Of a DNA stretch of 64,000 bases, positions 20,659-29,973 are shown piece by piece (within the stretch, counting starts at the first letter, position 1; the number at the start of each line of letters is the position of its first letter). The notes under the pieces were generated by a model. It saw nothing but the letters and a program-made list of their open reading frames with translations, did not search any database and was not told the origin of the DNA. The stretch is from Sphingobacterium mizutaii (GTDB taxonomy: Bacteria > Bacteroidota > Bacteroidia > Sphingobacteriales > Sphingobacteriaceae): the NCBI RefSeq assembly GCF_900187125.1, contig NZ_LT906468.1, positions 2,542,001-2,606,000 of the forward strand, written 5' to 3'. The position numbers and the translations under genes were made by a program.

Positions 20659-20861
20659 TCTTCTACATATTTAAATATATCACCAGGCTGACAGTCTAAG
20701 GCTTTGCAAATCGCATCCAAGGTACTGATTCGGATGGCTTTAGCCTTTTGGTTTTTGATAATGGAAAGGTTGGAAAGTGTGATACCAACTTTTGCACTCA
20801 ATTCATTCAGAGACATTTTTCTCTGAGACATGATTTCGTCTAAATGAACAATTATAGGCAT
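20655..20861 (-). CDS. XRE-type transcriptional regulator (YozG-like)
   Basis: A protein of 68 residues that is a single Cro/C1-type helix-turn-helix (VHLDEIMSQRKMSLNELSAK, then VGITLSNLSIIKNQKAKAIR, then STLDAICKALDCQPGDIF). It matches the YozG group, normally paired with a DUF2975 membrane protein; that partner is not next to it here. The ATG before PIIVHLDE is the family start; an in-frame TTG 15 codons upstream is ignored. It is convergent and overlapping with fmt. Confidence 0.88.
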   Translation of the reverse strand: MPIIVHLDEIMSQRKMSLNELSAKVGITLSNLSIIKNQKAKAIRISTLDAICKALDCQPGDIFKYVED

Positions 20862-21061
20862 AACAGATCTATTTTTGCTTTTGAATAATATTATTGAAGA
20901 AAACAAATCATGTTTGGATTTGTTTTATATCGAGAAAAAGGAAAATGAAATAAGCAAGCAAAATTAGTTAAATGTGTGTTAAAAACTTGAAAATCGACGA
21001 GATTGACAGCTTTTTGGAATGATTTTTGATGTTAGTATAACATCAACTCACCACAGATAAC

Positions 21062-21078
21062 TAACTCATAATGAGTTA
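21062..21078. promoter_or_regulatory. Palindrome upstream of rpoD
   Basis: TAACTCAT-A-ATGAGTTA is a perfect 8-bp inverted repeat 85 bp before the rpoD start and ~40 bp before its -7 element. It is a candidate protein-binding site; no matching regulator was identified. Confidence 0.4.
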
Positions 21079-21119
21079 ATAAATTACAATAATATTAGAA
21101 ATAATTGGGATAAATTCGT

Positions 21120-21127
21120 TATGTTTG
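21120..21127 (+). promoter_or_regulatory. -7 element of the rpoD promoter
   Basis: TATGTTTG matches TAnnTTTG, 35 bp upstream of the rpoD start codon. A TTG is present 12 bp upstream, which is too close for a canonical -33, so only the -7 box is supported. Confidence 0.5.
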
Positions 21128-21162
21128 CAAACATTTCAGAAAAGAAAGGTTTATATATTTAG

Positions 21163-22023
21163 ATGAGACAGCTCAAAATTACACAATCCATCACCAACCG
21201 TGAATCGCAATCACTTGATAAGTATTTGCATGAAATCGGCAAGGTAGATTTAATTTCGGCAGAAGAAGAGGTTATTCTAGCTCAAAGAATTCGTGAAGGT
21301 GATCAGGTTGCTTTGGAGAAATTAACAAAAACCAACTTACGTTTCGTTGTATCCGTTGCAAAACAATACCAGAATCAAGGATTAACCTTAGGGGACTTGA
21401 TCAACGAAGGAAACTTAGGCTTAATAAAAGCAGCAAAGAGATTCGATGAGACAAAAGGGTTTAAGTTTATTTCTTACGCAGTTTGGTGGATTCGTCAATC
21501 AATTTTACAGGCAATTGCTGAGCAATCTCGTATCGTTCGTTTACCATTGAACCAAGTAGGGTCCTTAAGCAAAATCAGCAAGGCCTTCTCAAAATTGGAG
21601 CAAGAATATGAGCGTGAACCATCTCCAGAGGAATTAGCGGACATTTTGGAAACGACCGTTGACAAAGTGTCGGATACATTAAGCAACTCTGGACGTCACG
21701 TATCTATGGATGCGCCATTTGTGCAAGGTGAAGAAAACACCCTATTGGACGTATTGGAAAACAGCGACCCTGACACAGACAGTTCATTAATCGATGAGTC
21801 CTTATCGGAAGAAATCAAAAGATCGTTAGCTACTTTGACAGAGCGCGAAAGAGAAATCATTGTATTGTTCTTCGGATTAGGTTCAAACCATCAATTGTCT
21901 TTGGAAGAGATTGGAGAGAAATTCAGCTTGACTAGAGAGCGTGTGCGTCAAATTAAAGACAAGGCGTTACAGCGTCTAAGACACACCTCTAGAAGCAAGA
22001 TCCTAAAATCATACTTAGGATAA
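21163..22023 (+). CDS. rpoD: Primary sigma factor RpoD/SigA
   Basis: A primary sigma factor of 286 residues, short because region 1.1 is absent, as usual in Bacteroidota. Region 1.2 ([25 protein letters not shown]), region 2 with the melting and -7-reading helix ([24 protein letters not shown]), region 3 and region 4.2 ([25 protein letters not shown]) are all intact. This is the factor expected to recognise the TTG / TAnnTTTG promoters noted in this window. Its own transcript ends at a clear intrinsic terminator. Confidence 0.97.
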   Translation: MRQLKITQSITNRESQSLDKYLHEIGKVDLISAEEEVILAQRIREGDQVALEKLTKTNLRFVVSVAKQYQNQGLTLGDLINEGNLGLIKAAKRFDETKGFKFISYAVWWIRQSILQAIAEQSRIVRLPLNQVGSLSKISKAFSKLEQEYEREPSPEELADILETTVDKVSDTLSNSGRHVSMDAPFVQGEENTLLDVLENSDPDTDSSLIDESLSEEIKRSLATLTEREREIIVLFFGLGSNHQLSLEEIGEKFSLTRERVRQIKDKALQRLRHTSRSKILKSYLG

Positions 22024-22051
22024 TAAAAGACTTTATGATTTAACAATAGGG

Positions 22052-22080
22052 ATGCGCAAGTAAAATTGCGCATTTTTTGT
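22052..22080 (+). terminator. rpoD terminator
   Basis: ATGCGCAA (22052-22059) pairs with TTGCGCAT (22066-22073), followed by TTTTTGT. Confidence 0.9.
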
Positions 22081-22104
22081 TTAATATATTATCATTGAAA
22101 ACAA

Positions 22105-22137
22105 AAAAAGCCTAGTACGTTATGTACAAGGCTTTTT
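22105..22137 (-). terminator. Terminator of the XRE/coiled-coil regulator
   Basis: On the minus strand AAAAAGCCT and AGGCTTTTT (outer arms) enclose a GTAC-containing loop region; the T run continues beyond. It lies 18 bp past the stop. Confidence 0.8.
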
Positions 22138-22155
22138 CCTTTCGAAATAATTTTG

Positions 22156-22485
22156 TTATTTCTTATGTAATTGTTCGTATAAGTCAATTACCTTTTTTTG
22201 CAAATCGATTACTTCAACTTCGCGTGCTTGAAGACGCTTTTGAAGCTCGTTTACTTCATTCTGAATTTGTTTATCTTCTTCAGGGTCTGAAGTAGACAAC
22301 AATTGTACAAGAGATAGTCCAAACAATTTAGAAATTTGGTTTAATCTCGATAAATTGACATCAGTAATTCCTGTTTCAATCTTAGAAAAAGCGGGAATCG
22401 AAATATCTAGCCTTTTAGCTACATCCTCCTGACTCCATCCTTTTTGATGTCTAAGTAATCTAATTTTTTTTCCTAATGCATTCAT
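22156..22485 (-). CDS. XRE-family regulator with C-terminal coiled coil
   Basis: A protein of 109 residues. Residues ~4-62 are a Cro/C1 helix-turn-helix (KKIRLLRHQKGWSQEDVAKR, then LDISIPAFSKIETGITDVNL, then SRLNQISKLFGLSLVQLL). Residues ~70-107 form a heptad-rich amphipathic helix (EVNELQKRLQAREVEVIDLQ, then KKVIDLYEQL), which would dimerise it. The target is unknown; an autoregulated small regulator is typical for this architecture. The 106-bp upstream gap to mpl is extremely AT-rich. Confidence 0.88.
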   Translation of the reverse strand: MNALGKKIRLLRHQKGWSQEDVAKRLDISIPAFSKIETGITDVNLSRLNQISKLFGLSLVQLLSTSDPEEDKQIQNEVNELQKRLQAREVEVIDLQKKVIDLYEQLHKK

Positions 22486-22591
22486 GGGTAAAATGTAAAA
22501 TATTTATTTATTAAGTAATTATCAAATTTAAACAAATAAAGTAAAATTCAAAATCCCATTATTAAAATTTTAAAAAAATTCAGAAAGAATG

Positions 22592-23962
22592 TTAAAAATT
22601 TCTCAAAAATTTATCTGCAAAACTACTCATATTTACCCCATTGTAGTTGTTTGAACTCATAAACAGCAAATTATAACCATTTGACTTAAATGTCTCCAAA
22701 AACTCTTCTAAATCAGGCATTTGCGTGATTACTTGGAAGGAAGGATGATTAAAAGCTTCAGTTAGACGCCAAATTAAGTTATCTAAAGCAATATTTTTTT
22801 CCTTTATAAGCGAAGTATTAACGAATACGACAGCGAAATCTGATTCATTCATTGAATTTGCGTATTCCGTAATAAACTCAGAGTCAAGACTGTCATAGGC
22901 ATTTAATTCGATGACGGTCACCAATGCCTGATTGGGGAATTGTTCCTTTACAGCATGTATGCTGGAGCGCAATTTACTTGGGGTGTGCGCGAAATCTTGG
23001 TAAACCACACTACCATTCTGACTAGCAACGAATTCCAGATACCGAATGGAGCTCTTAAAATCTTGAATTGCCTCATAAAACTCATCCCGCTTCACTCCTA
23101 GCCATTCACAAACCGTAAATGCACCGGCTATATTGGATAGATTATGCTTTCCGAAAACCTTTAATGGGATGTTTTCGTCAGCGACATGAATGTAAGTTAC
23201 CCCCTTATTGATTGTATATTCCGGCAGCTTATAACCATGGCGATTTATTTTGATGTCCATGGTCCTTTCAACCACTTCTCGGGTGTTTTTATCGTCCTTG
23301 TTATATATTAGTGTGCCTTTTGGTACAATCGTACGGATAAAGTCCTCAAACTGCTTAAAATATTCTTCTTCTGTGATAACAGTTTTAAAGTGATCCCAAT
23401 CAATACCACTAATCAAGGCGATATTGGGTTTATATTTTAAGAATTTTGATTGTTTATTAACTGCAGAGGCATAATACTCATCTCCTTCAATAATCATTAA
23501 ATTATTTTCAGGATTCAATTGCAGAAGGTCATCAAAACCTTCCAATTGGGCTCCGACTAAATAGTCGAAATTACGTCCTAACTTTTTCAGGACATGCATG
23601 ATCATACTGGTGATCGTTGTTTTTCCATAAGTACCGGCGATGACAACACGTGTTTTCTCGGCACTTTGCTCATAAACAAATTCGGGGAAGGAATAGATCT
23701 TGATCCCTAGTTCCTTGGCTTTTTGAAGTTCAGGATTATTTTCATCGGCATGCATCCCCAAGATTACAGCATCGATATCCTCTGTGATCTTCTCAGGGAA
23801 CCAACCAAGCTCTTTCGGCAACAAACCAGCTTCACGAAGCTGTGATTTGGAAGGCTCTACGATTTGATCATCAGAACCAGTGACTTGATGGCCTTGTTCA
23901 GCTAAATTAATAGCTAAATTATGCATGATACTTCCGCCTATGGCAATAAAATGAATGCGCAT
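22592..23962 (-). CDS. mpl: Mpl-type murein peptide ligase
   Basis: A Mur-family ligase of 456 residues. The N-terminal Rossmann domain starts MRIHFIAIGGSIMHNLAINL with SDDQIVEPS; the ATP P-loop is in VIAGTYGKTTITSMIMHVL; the centre has GDEYYASAVNKQSKF. These match UDP-MurNAc:L-Ala-gamma-D-Glu-meso-DAP ligase (Mpl), which reattaches recycled tripeptide to UDP-MurNAc, rather than MurC. Substrate choice is by family similarity only. The ATG directly abuts the prmA stop codon, and it is the last gene of the four-gene operon. Confidence 0.9.
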   Translation of the reverse strand: MRIHFIAIGGSIMHNLAINLAEQGHQVTGSDDQIVEPSKSQLREAGLLPKELGWFPEKITEDIDAVILGMHADENNPELQKAKELGIKIYSFPEFVYEQSAEKTRVVIAGTYGKTTITSMIMHVLKKLGRNFDYLVGAQLEGFDDLLQLNPENNLMIIEGDEYYASAVNKQSKFLKYKPNIALISGIDWDHFKTVITEEEYFKQFEDFIRTIVPKGTLIYNKDDKNTREVVERTMDIKINRHGYKLPEYTINKGVTYIHVADENIPLKVFGKHNLSNIAGAFTVCEWLGVKRDEFYEAIQDFKSSIRYLEFVASQNGSVVYQDFAHTPSKLRSSIHAVKEQFPNQALVTVIELNAYDSLDSEFITEYANSMNESDFAVVFVNTSLIKEKNIALDNLIWRLTEAFNHPSFQVITQMPDLEEFLETFKSNGYNLLFMSSNNYNGVNMSSFADKFLRNF

Positions 23963-24805
23963 TTAATTTGCTTTAATGAATTTGGCTGCACACCAGGTAT
24001 CCAGCACTTTTTTATCTACAAATTGAAAGCCTAAGCCTTCGGCTTTGTTTTTTAAGATATCTAAATCCTCGCCGTCATAAAATCCAGAGATATATAACTC
24101 ACCTGAATTTTCAAGATCGGCATAATAAACATCAAATTGATCCATTAAGATGTTCCTATTGATGTTTGCCAAAATTGAATTGAATTTTTTACCTTCAATC
24201 GCTTCTTTAGACCCTAATTTAGCTTCAATATTATCAACTTGGTTCAGAACCTTATTTTCCAATACACTTTCTACACAAATAGGATCAAAATCCACTGCAA
24301 GGATATTCGACGCCCCTCTTTTGGAGGCTAATATCGCCAAGATGCCGGTTCCACAGCCCATATCTAAAACAGACTTCCCTTCAAAATCGTTTTCCAGGAT
24401 AAAAGAAAGCATCATGGACGTCGTTTGGTGGTGACCGGTTCCGAAGGACATCTTCGGATCAATAATGATCTGATAAGGGTATTCGGGTTTATCTTCATGG
24501 AAGGTCGCCCGAACATAACATTGATCATCAACTACAATTGGACTAAAATTACTTTCCCAAACTTGGTTCCAATTCTTGTTTTCCAATTCATTGACATCAT
24601 AGGAAATGTCATAACCTACTGCTTCGACAAGCAAAGCCGTCTCAAGAGCCTGGATATCCAGGTTGGCAGCTGGAATATAGGCAACAAAACCTTGGTCTTG
24701 ATCCTCAAAGGTATCAAAACCAAGATTTGCCAATTCAGCTATTAGCAAATCCTTTTGCCATTCCTCCATATTAGAGGATGTAAAAGTAACTGCTGTATAC
24801 TTCAT
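23963..24805 (-). CDS. prmA: Ribosomal protein L11 methyltransferase
   Basis: An enzyme of 280 residues that trimethylates lysines and the N-terminus of ribosomal protein L11. The N-terminal substrate-recognition domain (~1-90) precedes the SAM-binding Rossmann domain with DPKMSFGTGHHQTTSMML and motif I DMGCGTGILAILASKRGA; SILANINRN matches the catalytic loop (N-I-N in place of the usual NI-A). It lies 3 bp after the tpiA stop, so translation is probably coupled. Confidence 0.95.
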   Translation of the reverse strand: MKYTAVTFTSSNMEEWQKDLLIAELANLGFDTFEDQDQGFVAYIPAANLDIQALETALLVEAVGYDISYDVNELENKNWNQVWESNFSPIVVDDQCYVRATFHEDKPEYPYQIIIDPKMSFGTGHHQTTSMMLSFILENDFEGKSVLDMGCGTGILAILASKRGASNILAVDFDPICVESVLENKVLNQVDNIEAKLGSKEAIEGKKFNSILANINRNILMDQFDVYYADLENSGELYISGFYDGEDLDILKNKAEGLGFQFVDKKVLDTWCAAKFIKAN

Positions 24806-24808
24806 ATT

Positions 24809-25576
24809 TTAAGCGTTAAAAACGTTAATAATTTGCAAGAAATCACGTGATTTCAAGGATGCACCGCCGATCAATCCACCATCGATGTCAGGTTGAGAGA
24901 ATAGGCTCTGTGCGTTAGATGGGTTTGCACTACCACCGTAAAGAATGCTAGTATTATCAGCAACCTCTTGACCAAACTGATCAGCCAAAGTCTGACGGAT
25001 ATATGCATGCACCTCTTGAGCTTGCTCAGGGCTAGCAGTCAATCCAGTTCCGATTGCCCAAACCGGTTCATAGGCCAATACGATATTTTTAAAAGCTTCA
25101 GCGTCCAAATGGAACAAGGCTTTGCTCAATTGTGTTTTGATCACCTCAAAATAAGAACCGGATTCGCGCTCATCTTTCGTTTCACCGATACAGAAAATAG
25201 GCTTTAAATTATGCTTAAGTGCAGCATCAACCTTTTCAGCCAAAAGTTCATCCGTTTCACCGAAATAAGCACGGCGTTCCGAGTGACCTAAAATCACATA
25301 TTCAGCACCTGTAGATTTTACTTGAGACGCAGAAATCTCACCAGTATAAGCACCAGATTCATGCTGATTGATATCTTGAGCACCAACTGATACATTCTTG
25401 GTAGAAGCACTTAATTTAGAAATTGCTGCCAAATGGATAAATGGGCTACATACAACGACTTCTTGGTTACCAATGACCTCGTCTTTCACCATATTTACGA
25501 TCTCTGAGAACAAGCTAATACCTTGCTCATAGTCCATATTCATTTTCCAGTTTCCAGCTACAATATTTTTACGCAT
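24809..25576 (-). CDS. tpiA: Triose-phosphate isomerase
   Basis: A TIM-barrel glycolytic enzyme of 255 residues. Catalytic residues are visible: Asn/Lys in GNWKMN at the start, His in [12 protein letters not shown], Glu in [11 protein letters not shown] and the phosphate loops YGGSANPSN and GLIGGASLK. The length is normal. It is second in the minus-strand operon, 23 bp after the sugar-nucleotidyltransferase gene. Confidence 0.98.
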   Translation of the reverse strand: MRKNIVAGNWKMNMDYEQGISLFSEIVNMVKDEVIGNQEVVVCSPFIHLAAISKLSASTKNVSVGAQDINQHESGAYTGEISASQVKSTGAEYVILGHSERRAYFGETDELLAEKVDAALKHNLKPIFCIGETKDERESGSYFEVIKTQLSKALFHLDAEAFKNIVLAYEPVWAIGTGLTASPEQAQEVHAYIRQTLADQFGQEVADNTSILYGGSANPSNAQSLFSQPDIDGGLIGGASLKSRDFLQIINVFNA

Positions 25577-25599
25577 AGTGTTTTGTATTTATTATATGT

Positions 25600-26802
25600 T
25601 TAAGATTGATTTTCCTCATGTAGGTATTTGACATCATCAAATATGTATTTGAAAATGGAGAGATTGCCTTTCAGACCTTCTGAACCTGTTATTTGTTCTT
25701 TTCGCTCCATCATATTTATAAATTTCTCAAAAGTATATCGAGTCGATTCTTTATCCGTTAACCAACTGAAATCAGGCACAAATTTGGGAATAAATTTTGA
25801 CATTGCAATCTGGGAGCCAACTCCAATTACCGAGCCGGTTGTAAATGAAGAATTTATGGCGCACATAGCATGGTCACCCATAAATAATCCGCACTTATAT
25901 TCACTGGTTTCACGGTAGCTAAGATCCTCATAATCAAACAACCGAACAACCTGCCAATTGTTTTTCAAATTAGAATTTGAAGTCCCTGCCCCGATGTTGC
26001 AGCCCTCTCCGATCACCGAGCAACCCAAATAACCTTCATGCCCTTTGGCACTATTTCCCCAAATCACCGTATTATTAATCTCGCCACAAACCGTGCTCCC
26101 CGGACCGATACTGGTATTCGGATATATCCTTGCTCCCGACTTCACCCTTGCCCCCTTTCCAACAGCAACATAGCCCTTCAAAAACGCCCCTTCTTCAATC
26201 TTAGCATCTTTAGCAATGTAAATAGGGCCTTCCAAGCTATTTAAACTCACCCCTTCAACCTGAGCTCCTTCTTCAATAAAGATCCAGGAACCAAAAACCA
26301 TATTCGAATCGCTAATGGCAGCAGATTGGCGGCCAGCAGTCAATAAGTTATAGTCGAAAAGTAATTGGGATTTGTTTTGAAGGAATATATCTTCCAGAAA
26401 GTTTAAACTTGAGATTTCAGAAGATGACTTGATGGGATTGTAAGTTTCAAAGATGTTTTCCAGGTCCAGCCCTGGTTCACTGGTCTTGATCGCTATCCAG
26501 GAAGTTTCATCCATCAGCACATCTCCCTTTTTCATTGCTTTCAATTCTTTCACCAAATCATCAGAAGGAAGAACATTGGCTCTGATAAAAAGAAACTCTG
26601 TGGAATCTTGATGTTCAAATGGGTATTTTTCCGCTAGATGATTCGCGGTACTATAGGTGACAGGAGCTTGGAAAATATGTCCCCATTTTTCATTCAATGT
26701 ACAAATACCTGTTCTGATATTGCCAACCGGACGGGTTGAAGCAAAAGGAAAGAGACGCTTACGCCAGTGCGCGTTATCAAATAAAACTATGGTTAGCGAC
26801 AT
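25600..26802 (-). CDS. Alternative GlmU-type UDP-GlcNAc synthesis protein
   Basis: A protein of 400 residues. The N-terminal ~150 residues (IVLFDNAHWRKRLFPFASTR, then PVGNIRTGICTLNEKWG) are a shortened nucleotidyltransferase-like domain; from ~165 onward hexapeptide repeats form a left-handed beta-helix acyltransferase domain (GVSLNSLEGPIYIAKDAKI, GAFLKGYVAVGKGARVKSGA). This is the layout of the alternative bacterial GlmU family found in Bacteroidota (TIGR03991-like), proposed to make UDP-GlcNAc for wall and surface polysaccharides. The ATG before SLTIVLF is preferred; an ATG ten codons upstream lies in the leader. It heads the operon with tpiA, prmA and mpl. Confidence 0.88.
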   Translation of the reverse strand: MSLTIVLFDNAHWRKRLFPFASTRPVGNIRTGICTLNEKWGHIFQAPVTYSTANHLAEKYPFEHQDSTEFLFIRANVLPSDDLVKELKAMKKGDVLMDETSWIAIKTSEPGLDLENIFETYNPIKSSSEISSLNFLEDIFLQNKSQLLFDYNLLTAGRQSAAISDSNMVFGSWIFIEEGAQVEGVSLNSLEGPIYIAKDAKIEEGAFLKGYVAVGKGARVKSGARIYPNTSIGPGSTVCGEINNTVIWGNSAKGHEGYLGCSVIGEGCNIGAGTSNSNLKNNWQVVRLFDYEDLSYRETSEYKCGLFMGDHAMCAINSSFTTGSVIGVGSQIAMSKFIPKFVPDFSWLTDKESTRYTFEKFINMMERKEQITGSEGLKGNLSIFKYIFDDVKYLHEENQS

Positions 26803-26816
26803 GAAATAAATGTACA

Positions 26817-26849
26817 TAAAAAATCCCGACAAATAAATTTTATCGGGAT
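26817..26849 (-). terminator. rpmE2 terminator
   Basis: On the minus strand ATCCCGA pairs with TCGGGAT (26843-26849 / 26823-26829), followed by TTTTTT. It separates rpmE2 from the downstream GlmU-like gene. Confidence 0.85.
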
Positions 26850-26877
26850 AATATCAGTTTCTTTATAGTAAAGAATA

Positions 26878-27126
26878 TTACTTTTTGTTGTAACGGCTAC
26901 GGAATTTATCAATACGTCCAGCTGTATCAACCAATTTCATCTTACCAGTGTAGAATGGGTGTGATGTGTGAGAAATCTCTAACTTTACCAATGGGTACTC
27001 GTTACCATCTTCCCAAGTAATAGTTTCTTTTGTATCAACACAAGATTTAGTAACGAAAGCGTAGTCATTAGACATGTCTTTAAATACAACTAATCTGTAG
27101 TTTGATGGATGCAAATCTTTTTTCAT
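26878..27126 (-). CDS. rpmE2: 50S ribosomal protein L31 type B
   Basis: A protein of 82 residues; the start [20 protein letters not shown] and end [13 protein letters not shown] are characteristic of bL31 type B. It lacks the CxxC zinc ligands of the type A protein, having one isolated Cys (KSCVDTKE). Zinc-independent L31 paralogues are often induced under zinc limitation in other bacteria, but no zinc-box is evident here and a strong constitutive-looking promoter is present. Confidence 0.97.
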   Translation of the reverse strand: MKKDLHPSNYRLVVFKDMSNDYAFVTKSCVDTKETITWEDGNEYPLVKLEISHTSHPFYTGKMKLVDTAGRIDKFRSRYNKK

Positions 27127-27165
27127 TTTATCTTATGATTACTATATAATTCAACAATTGAGGTG

Positions 27166-27196
27166 CAAAGATAATTTATTTTTCATTCAAATACAA
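27166..27196 (-). promoter_or_regulatory. rpmE2 promoter
   Basis: On the minus strand TTG (27194-27196), exactly 20 bp spacer, then TATCTTTG (27166-27173). The same spacing and -7 sequence occur at rpsU and at the His-rich metal operon. Confidence 0.75.
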
Positions 27197-27362
27197 AAAA
27201 CATAAACAAATTCATTTCCACACCTGTGAATAAGTTCTACTTGCCTTTGAATCAGCAAATACATTTCCGAGGATTTTCATCAGCAGAATTACAAAAGTAA
27301 ACAAATCCCGTCAAAAACAAGCCTTTTTTCTCCATAAGCATCATTAAATAGTTCTAATTTCA

Positions 27363-27370
27363 TACTTTTG
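27363..27370 (+). promoter_or_regulatory. -7 element of lysS promoter
   Basis: TACTTTTG matches TAnnTTTG, 25 bp before the lysS start. It is followed by ACAAC-N7-GTTGT, a small inverted repeat in the leader. No clear -33 TTG at the usual distance. Confidence 0.5.
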
Positions 27371-27395
27371 CACAACATTATAAGTTGTACGTAAA

Positions 27396-29114
27396 ATGAG
27401 CATCGGATTATCTGAACAAGAACAACAAAGAAGGCTAAACCTAAAAGCCTTGATCGACCTAGGCATTGACCCCTTCCCCGCTGAAGAGTTCAAAGTAAAT
27501 GCTACGGCTGAAGACATTTTAGAAAACTACGAAAGAGATAAGATCAACTATAAGAGCATCAGTTTTGCGGGCCGTATCATGAGCCGCCGAGTGATGGGGA
27601 GTGCCTCATTCTTGGAACTTCAAGATTCAACCGGACGTATCCAGGCATACGTAAAACGTGATGACATCTGCCCTGACGAAGACAAGACCTTATATAATAC
27701 CGTTTTCAAAAAGTTATTGGACATCGGTGATATCATCGGTATCACGGGTTTTGTGTTCACCACCCAAACAGGAGAAATCAGTATCCACGTTCAAACCTTA
27801 AAGGTTCTTACCAAAGCTTTGAGACCTCTTCCTATTGTTAAGGAAGCAGATGGAAAGACTTTTGATGCCTTTACCGATCCAGAACAACGCTATAGAATGC
27901 GTTATGTGGACCTGATCGTAAACTCCCACAATAAAGAGATTTTTGTTAAGCGTACGAAGCTGTTCAACGCCATGCGTGAATACTTCAACAACGCTGGATA
28001 TATGGAAGTAGAAACTCCAATCCTACAGGCAATTCCTGGTGGAGCGGCTGCACGTCCGTTTATTACCCATCACAATGCATTGGATATCCCATTGTATTTG
28101 CGTATCGCCAATGAGCTTTATCTGAAAAGATTGATCGTCGGTGGATTTGATGGCGTCTATGAGTTCTCCAAAAACTTCAGAAATGAAGGTATGGACAGAA
28201 CGCATAACCCTGAGTTTACCGCAATGGAAATCTATGTAGCCTATAAAGACTACAACTGGATGATGGATTTCACAGAGAATCTTTTAGAGCACTGTGCAAT
28301 TGCAGTAAACGGAACAACAGAAGCTACTTTTGGAGAGCATCAGGTTGATTTCAAAGCGCCTTACCCTAGGGTGAGCATGACTGATGCCATCAAACAATTC
28401 ACTGGTTTTGATATCACAGGAAAATCAGAGGATGAAATTCGTCAGGCTGCAAAAGGTATGGGAATCGACGTGAATGAAACTATGGGTAAAGGAAAATTGA
28501 TCGATGAAATCTTCGGCGAGAAATGTGAAGGAAACTTTATCCAACCTACCTTTATCACGGACTACCCTATCGAAATGTCTCCATTGACCAAAAAACATAG
28601 AGACAATCCAGAATTGACAGAACGTTTTGAACTGATGGTCTGCGGTAAGGAAATTGCAAACGCATATTCTGAGCTTAACGATCCTATCGATCAAAGAGAG
28701 CGTTTCGAGCATCAATTAAAACTTTCTGAGAAAGGTGATGACGAAGCAATGTTCATTGACCAAGATTTCTTGCGTTCATTGGAATACGGTATGCCTCCTA
28801 CCTCAGGACTAGGAATCGGTATGGACAGATTAATCATGTTCCTGACCAACAACCCTTCGATCCAGGAAGTATTGTTCTTCCCTCAGATGCGTCCAGAAAA
28901 AGTTGCAAAAGTTGCTTCAACAGCTGATTATGTAGAACAAGGAATTCCTGAAGCATGGGTACCTGTTCTTCAAAAAATGGGATTCACGACCATAGAGCTT
29001 CTAAAAGAAGCTAACCCAAACAAAGTTTTCAATGACTTAGGCGGAATGCGCAAGAAAATGAAACTAGATGTTGCCATGCCTACTAAAGACGAAGTCTTGG
29101 CCTGGTTCGAATAA
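27396..29114 (+). CDS. lysS: Lysine--tRNA ligase (class II)
   Basis: A protein of 572 residues, longer than the ~500 typical of E. coli because of a C-terminal extension. The OB-fold anticodon domain (SFAGRIMSRRVMGSASFLEL) is followed by the class II core: motif 1 (FNAMREYFNNAGYMEVETPI), motif 2 (FRNEGMDRTHNPEFTAME) and motif 3 (GLGIGMDRLIMFLT). From ~500 the tail (PEKVAKVASTADYVEQGIPE, then WVPVLQKMGFTTIELLKE) resembles a small helix-hairpin-helix-like domain seen in Bacteroidota LysRS. It ends at a strong terminator. Confidence 0.97.
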   Translation: MSIGLSEQEQQRRLNLKALIDLGIDPFPAEEFKVNATAEDILENYERDKINYKSISFAGRIMSRRVMGSASFLELQDSTGRIQAYVKRDDICPDEDKTLYNTVFKKLLDIGDIIGITGFVFTTQTGEISIHVQTLKVLTKALRPLPIVKEADGKTFDAFTDPEQRYRMRYVDLIVNSHNKEIFVKRTKLFNAMREYFNNAGYMEVETPILQAIPGGAAARPFITHHNALDIPLYLRIANELYLKRLIVGGFDGVYEFSKNFRNEGMDRTHNPEFTAMEIYVAYKDYNWMMDFTENLLEHCAIAVNGTTEATFGEHQVDFKAPYPRVSMTDAIKQFTGFDITGKSEDEIRQAAKGMGIDVNETMGKGKLIDEIFGEKCEGNFIQPTFITDYPIEMSPLTKKHRDNPELTERFELMVCGKEIANAYSELNDPIDQRERFEHQLKLSEKGDDEAMFIDQDFLRSLEYGMPPTSGLGIGMDRLIMFLTNNPSIQEVLFFPQMRPEKVAKVASTADYVEQGIPEAWVPVLQKMGFTTIELLKEANPNKVFNDLGGMRKKMKLDVAMPTKDEVLAWFE

Positions 29115-29127
29115 GCAAATCGAAATA

Positions 29128-29171
29128 AAAAAGGAAAGCTCCAATGAATATCATTGGAGCTTTCCTTTTTT
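29128..29171 (+). terminator. lysS terminator
   Basis: A perfect 20-bp stem (29128-29147 with 29151-29170, core GGAAAGCTCCAATGA) with a 3-nt loop, beginning and ending in A and T runs, so it is usable in both directions. Confidence 0.92.
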
Positions 29172-29295
29172 ATGCGAAGGCCCATATAAAGAGACAACAC
29201 CCTTTCCTTAGCCAATAACCCTAGCAACTATTCAAAACAATTGAATAATTTTATCGTTTAGATAGTTTAGACAGTTTGGCTAAAAAAGAAAACCT

Positions 29296-29694
29296 ATGAA
29301 AAAACTCAATCTCATATACTTAATCCCACTTTTGGCAGCCTGCGCAAGCAACCAAGGCAGCAGCACAAAACCACCCAAAATCATTGGGAACTGGCAATGG
29401 ATAGAAACCTCTGGTGGATTCGCCGGAATCACCAAAACACCCGAATCTACCCGCGAGATCAAACACCTGCAAATAACAAAAGACAGCGTATTCTATTATG
29501 AAAACGGTGAACTGACCTCCACCCTGCCCTATAAACTGACTTTGACCAAGTCCATGCTCAATAACAAGGACAGCTGGTTGCTCAATGAAGCACCACATAA
29601 GGTATTTGTTTATAGACAAGATAGCACCCTGGTCCTCCAAGAAGATTGCTTTGATTGCTTTTCACATAAATATGTGAAGATGAAGGAAAGATAA
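29296..29694 (+). CDS. Small lipoprotein, lipocalin-like
   Basis: A protein of 132 residues with a lipoprotein signal peptide (MKKLNLIYLIPLLAAC, lipobox LAAC with Cys16). The mature part begins with a polar linker and then IIGNWQWIETSGGFAGI, a G-x-W motif as in lipocalin-like domains, followed by beta-strands and a late DCFDCF pair of cysteines. It is probably outer-membrane anchored. Its ligand is unknown, and the lipocalin-like call rests only on the GNW motif and predicted strands. Confidence 0.75.
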   Translation: MKKLNLIYLIPLLAACASNQGSSTKPPKIIGNWQWIETSGGFAGITKTPESTREIKHLQITKDSVFYYENGELTSTLPYKLTLTKSMLNNKDSWLLNEAPHKVFVYRQDSTLVLQEDCFDCFSHKYVKMKER

Positions 29695-29699
29695 CATAG

Positions 29700-29727
29700 T
29701 TAGATATAAGACATTAGACAAGAGACC
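29700..29727. repeat. Heptameric intergenic repeat, locus 5
   Basis: Units TTAGATA, TAAGACA, TTAGACA, AGAGACC run head to tail directly after the lipoprotein gene. Confidence 0.6.
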
Positions 29728-29735
29728 CTTTAGCG

Positions 29736-29973
29736 CGCCAGCAATTCTGAACGAACAGTGAAGAATCTGTACGGCTATTTAAAAAATAGCTTGTCATCCT
29801 CAATCTTCGATTGAGGAACTGTACGCCAATGCCTAACATTAAATTTCATCTAGAGGTTTGGTATATATATTCTGAGAATTTTCGTACCTACTAATGACAA
29901 GTTGGTTAGAACTATGTTTCTAACTAAGCAATCCCTTGTTTAATTTCCAGAAAAATATCTTTTTTGCGACCTA
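29736..29973. repeat. Structured intergenic module (copy 1)
   Basis: It shares the blocks ATTCTGAACG, GAAGAATCTGTACG, TGTCAT and CTGTACGCCAAT with 41125-41327 (same orientation) and 42798-43015 (inverted). It contains a perfect 9-bp hairpin, TCCTCAATC-TTC-GATTGAGGA at 29797-29817, whose arms differ from the other copies although pairing is kept. No coding potential. Confidence 0.65.
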
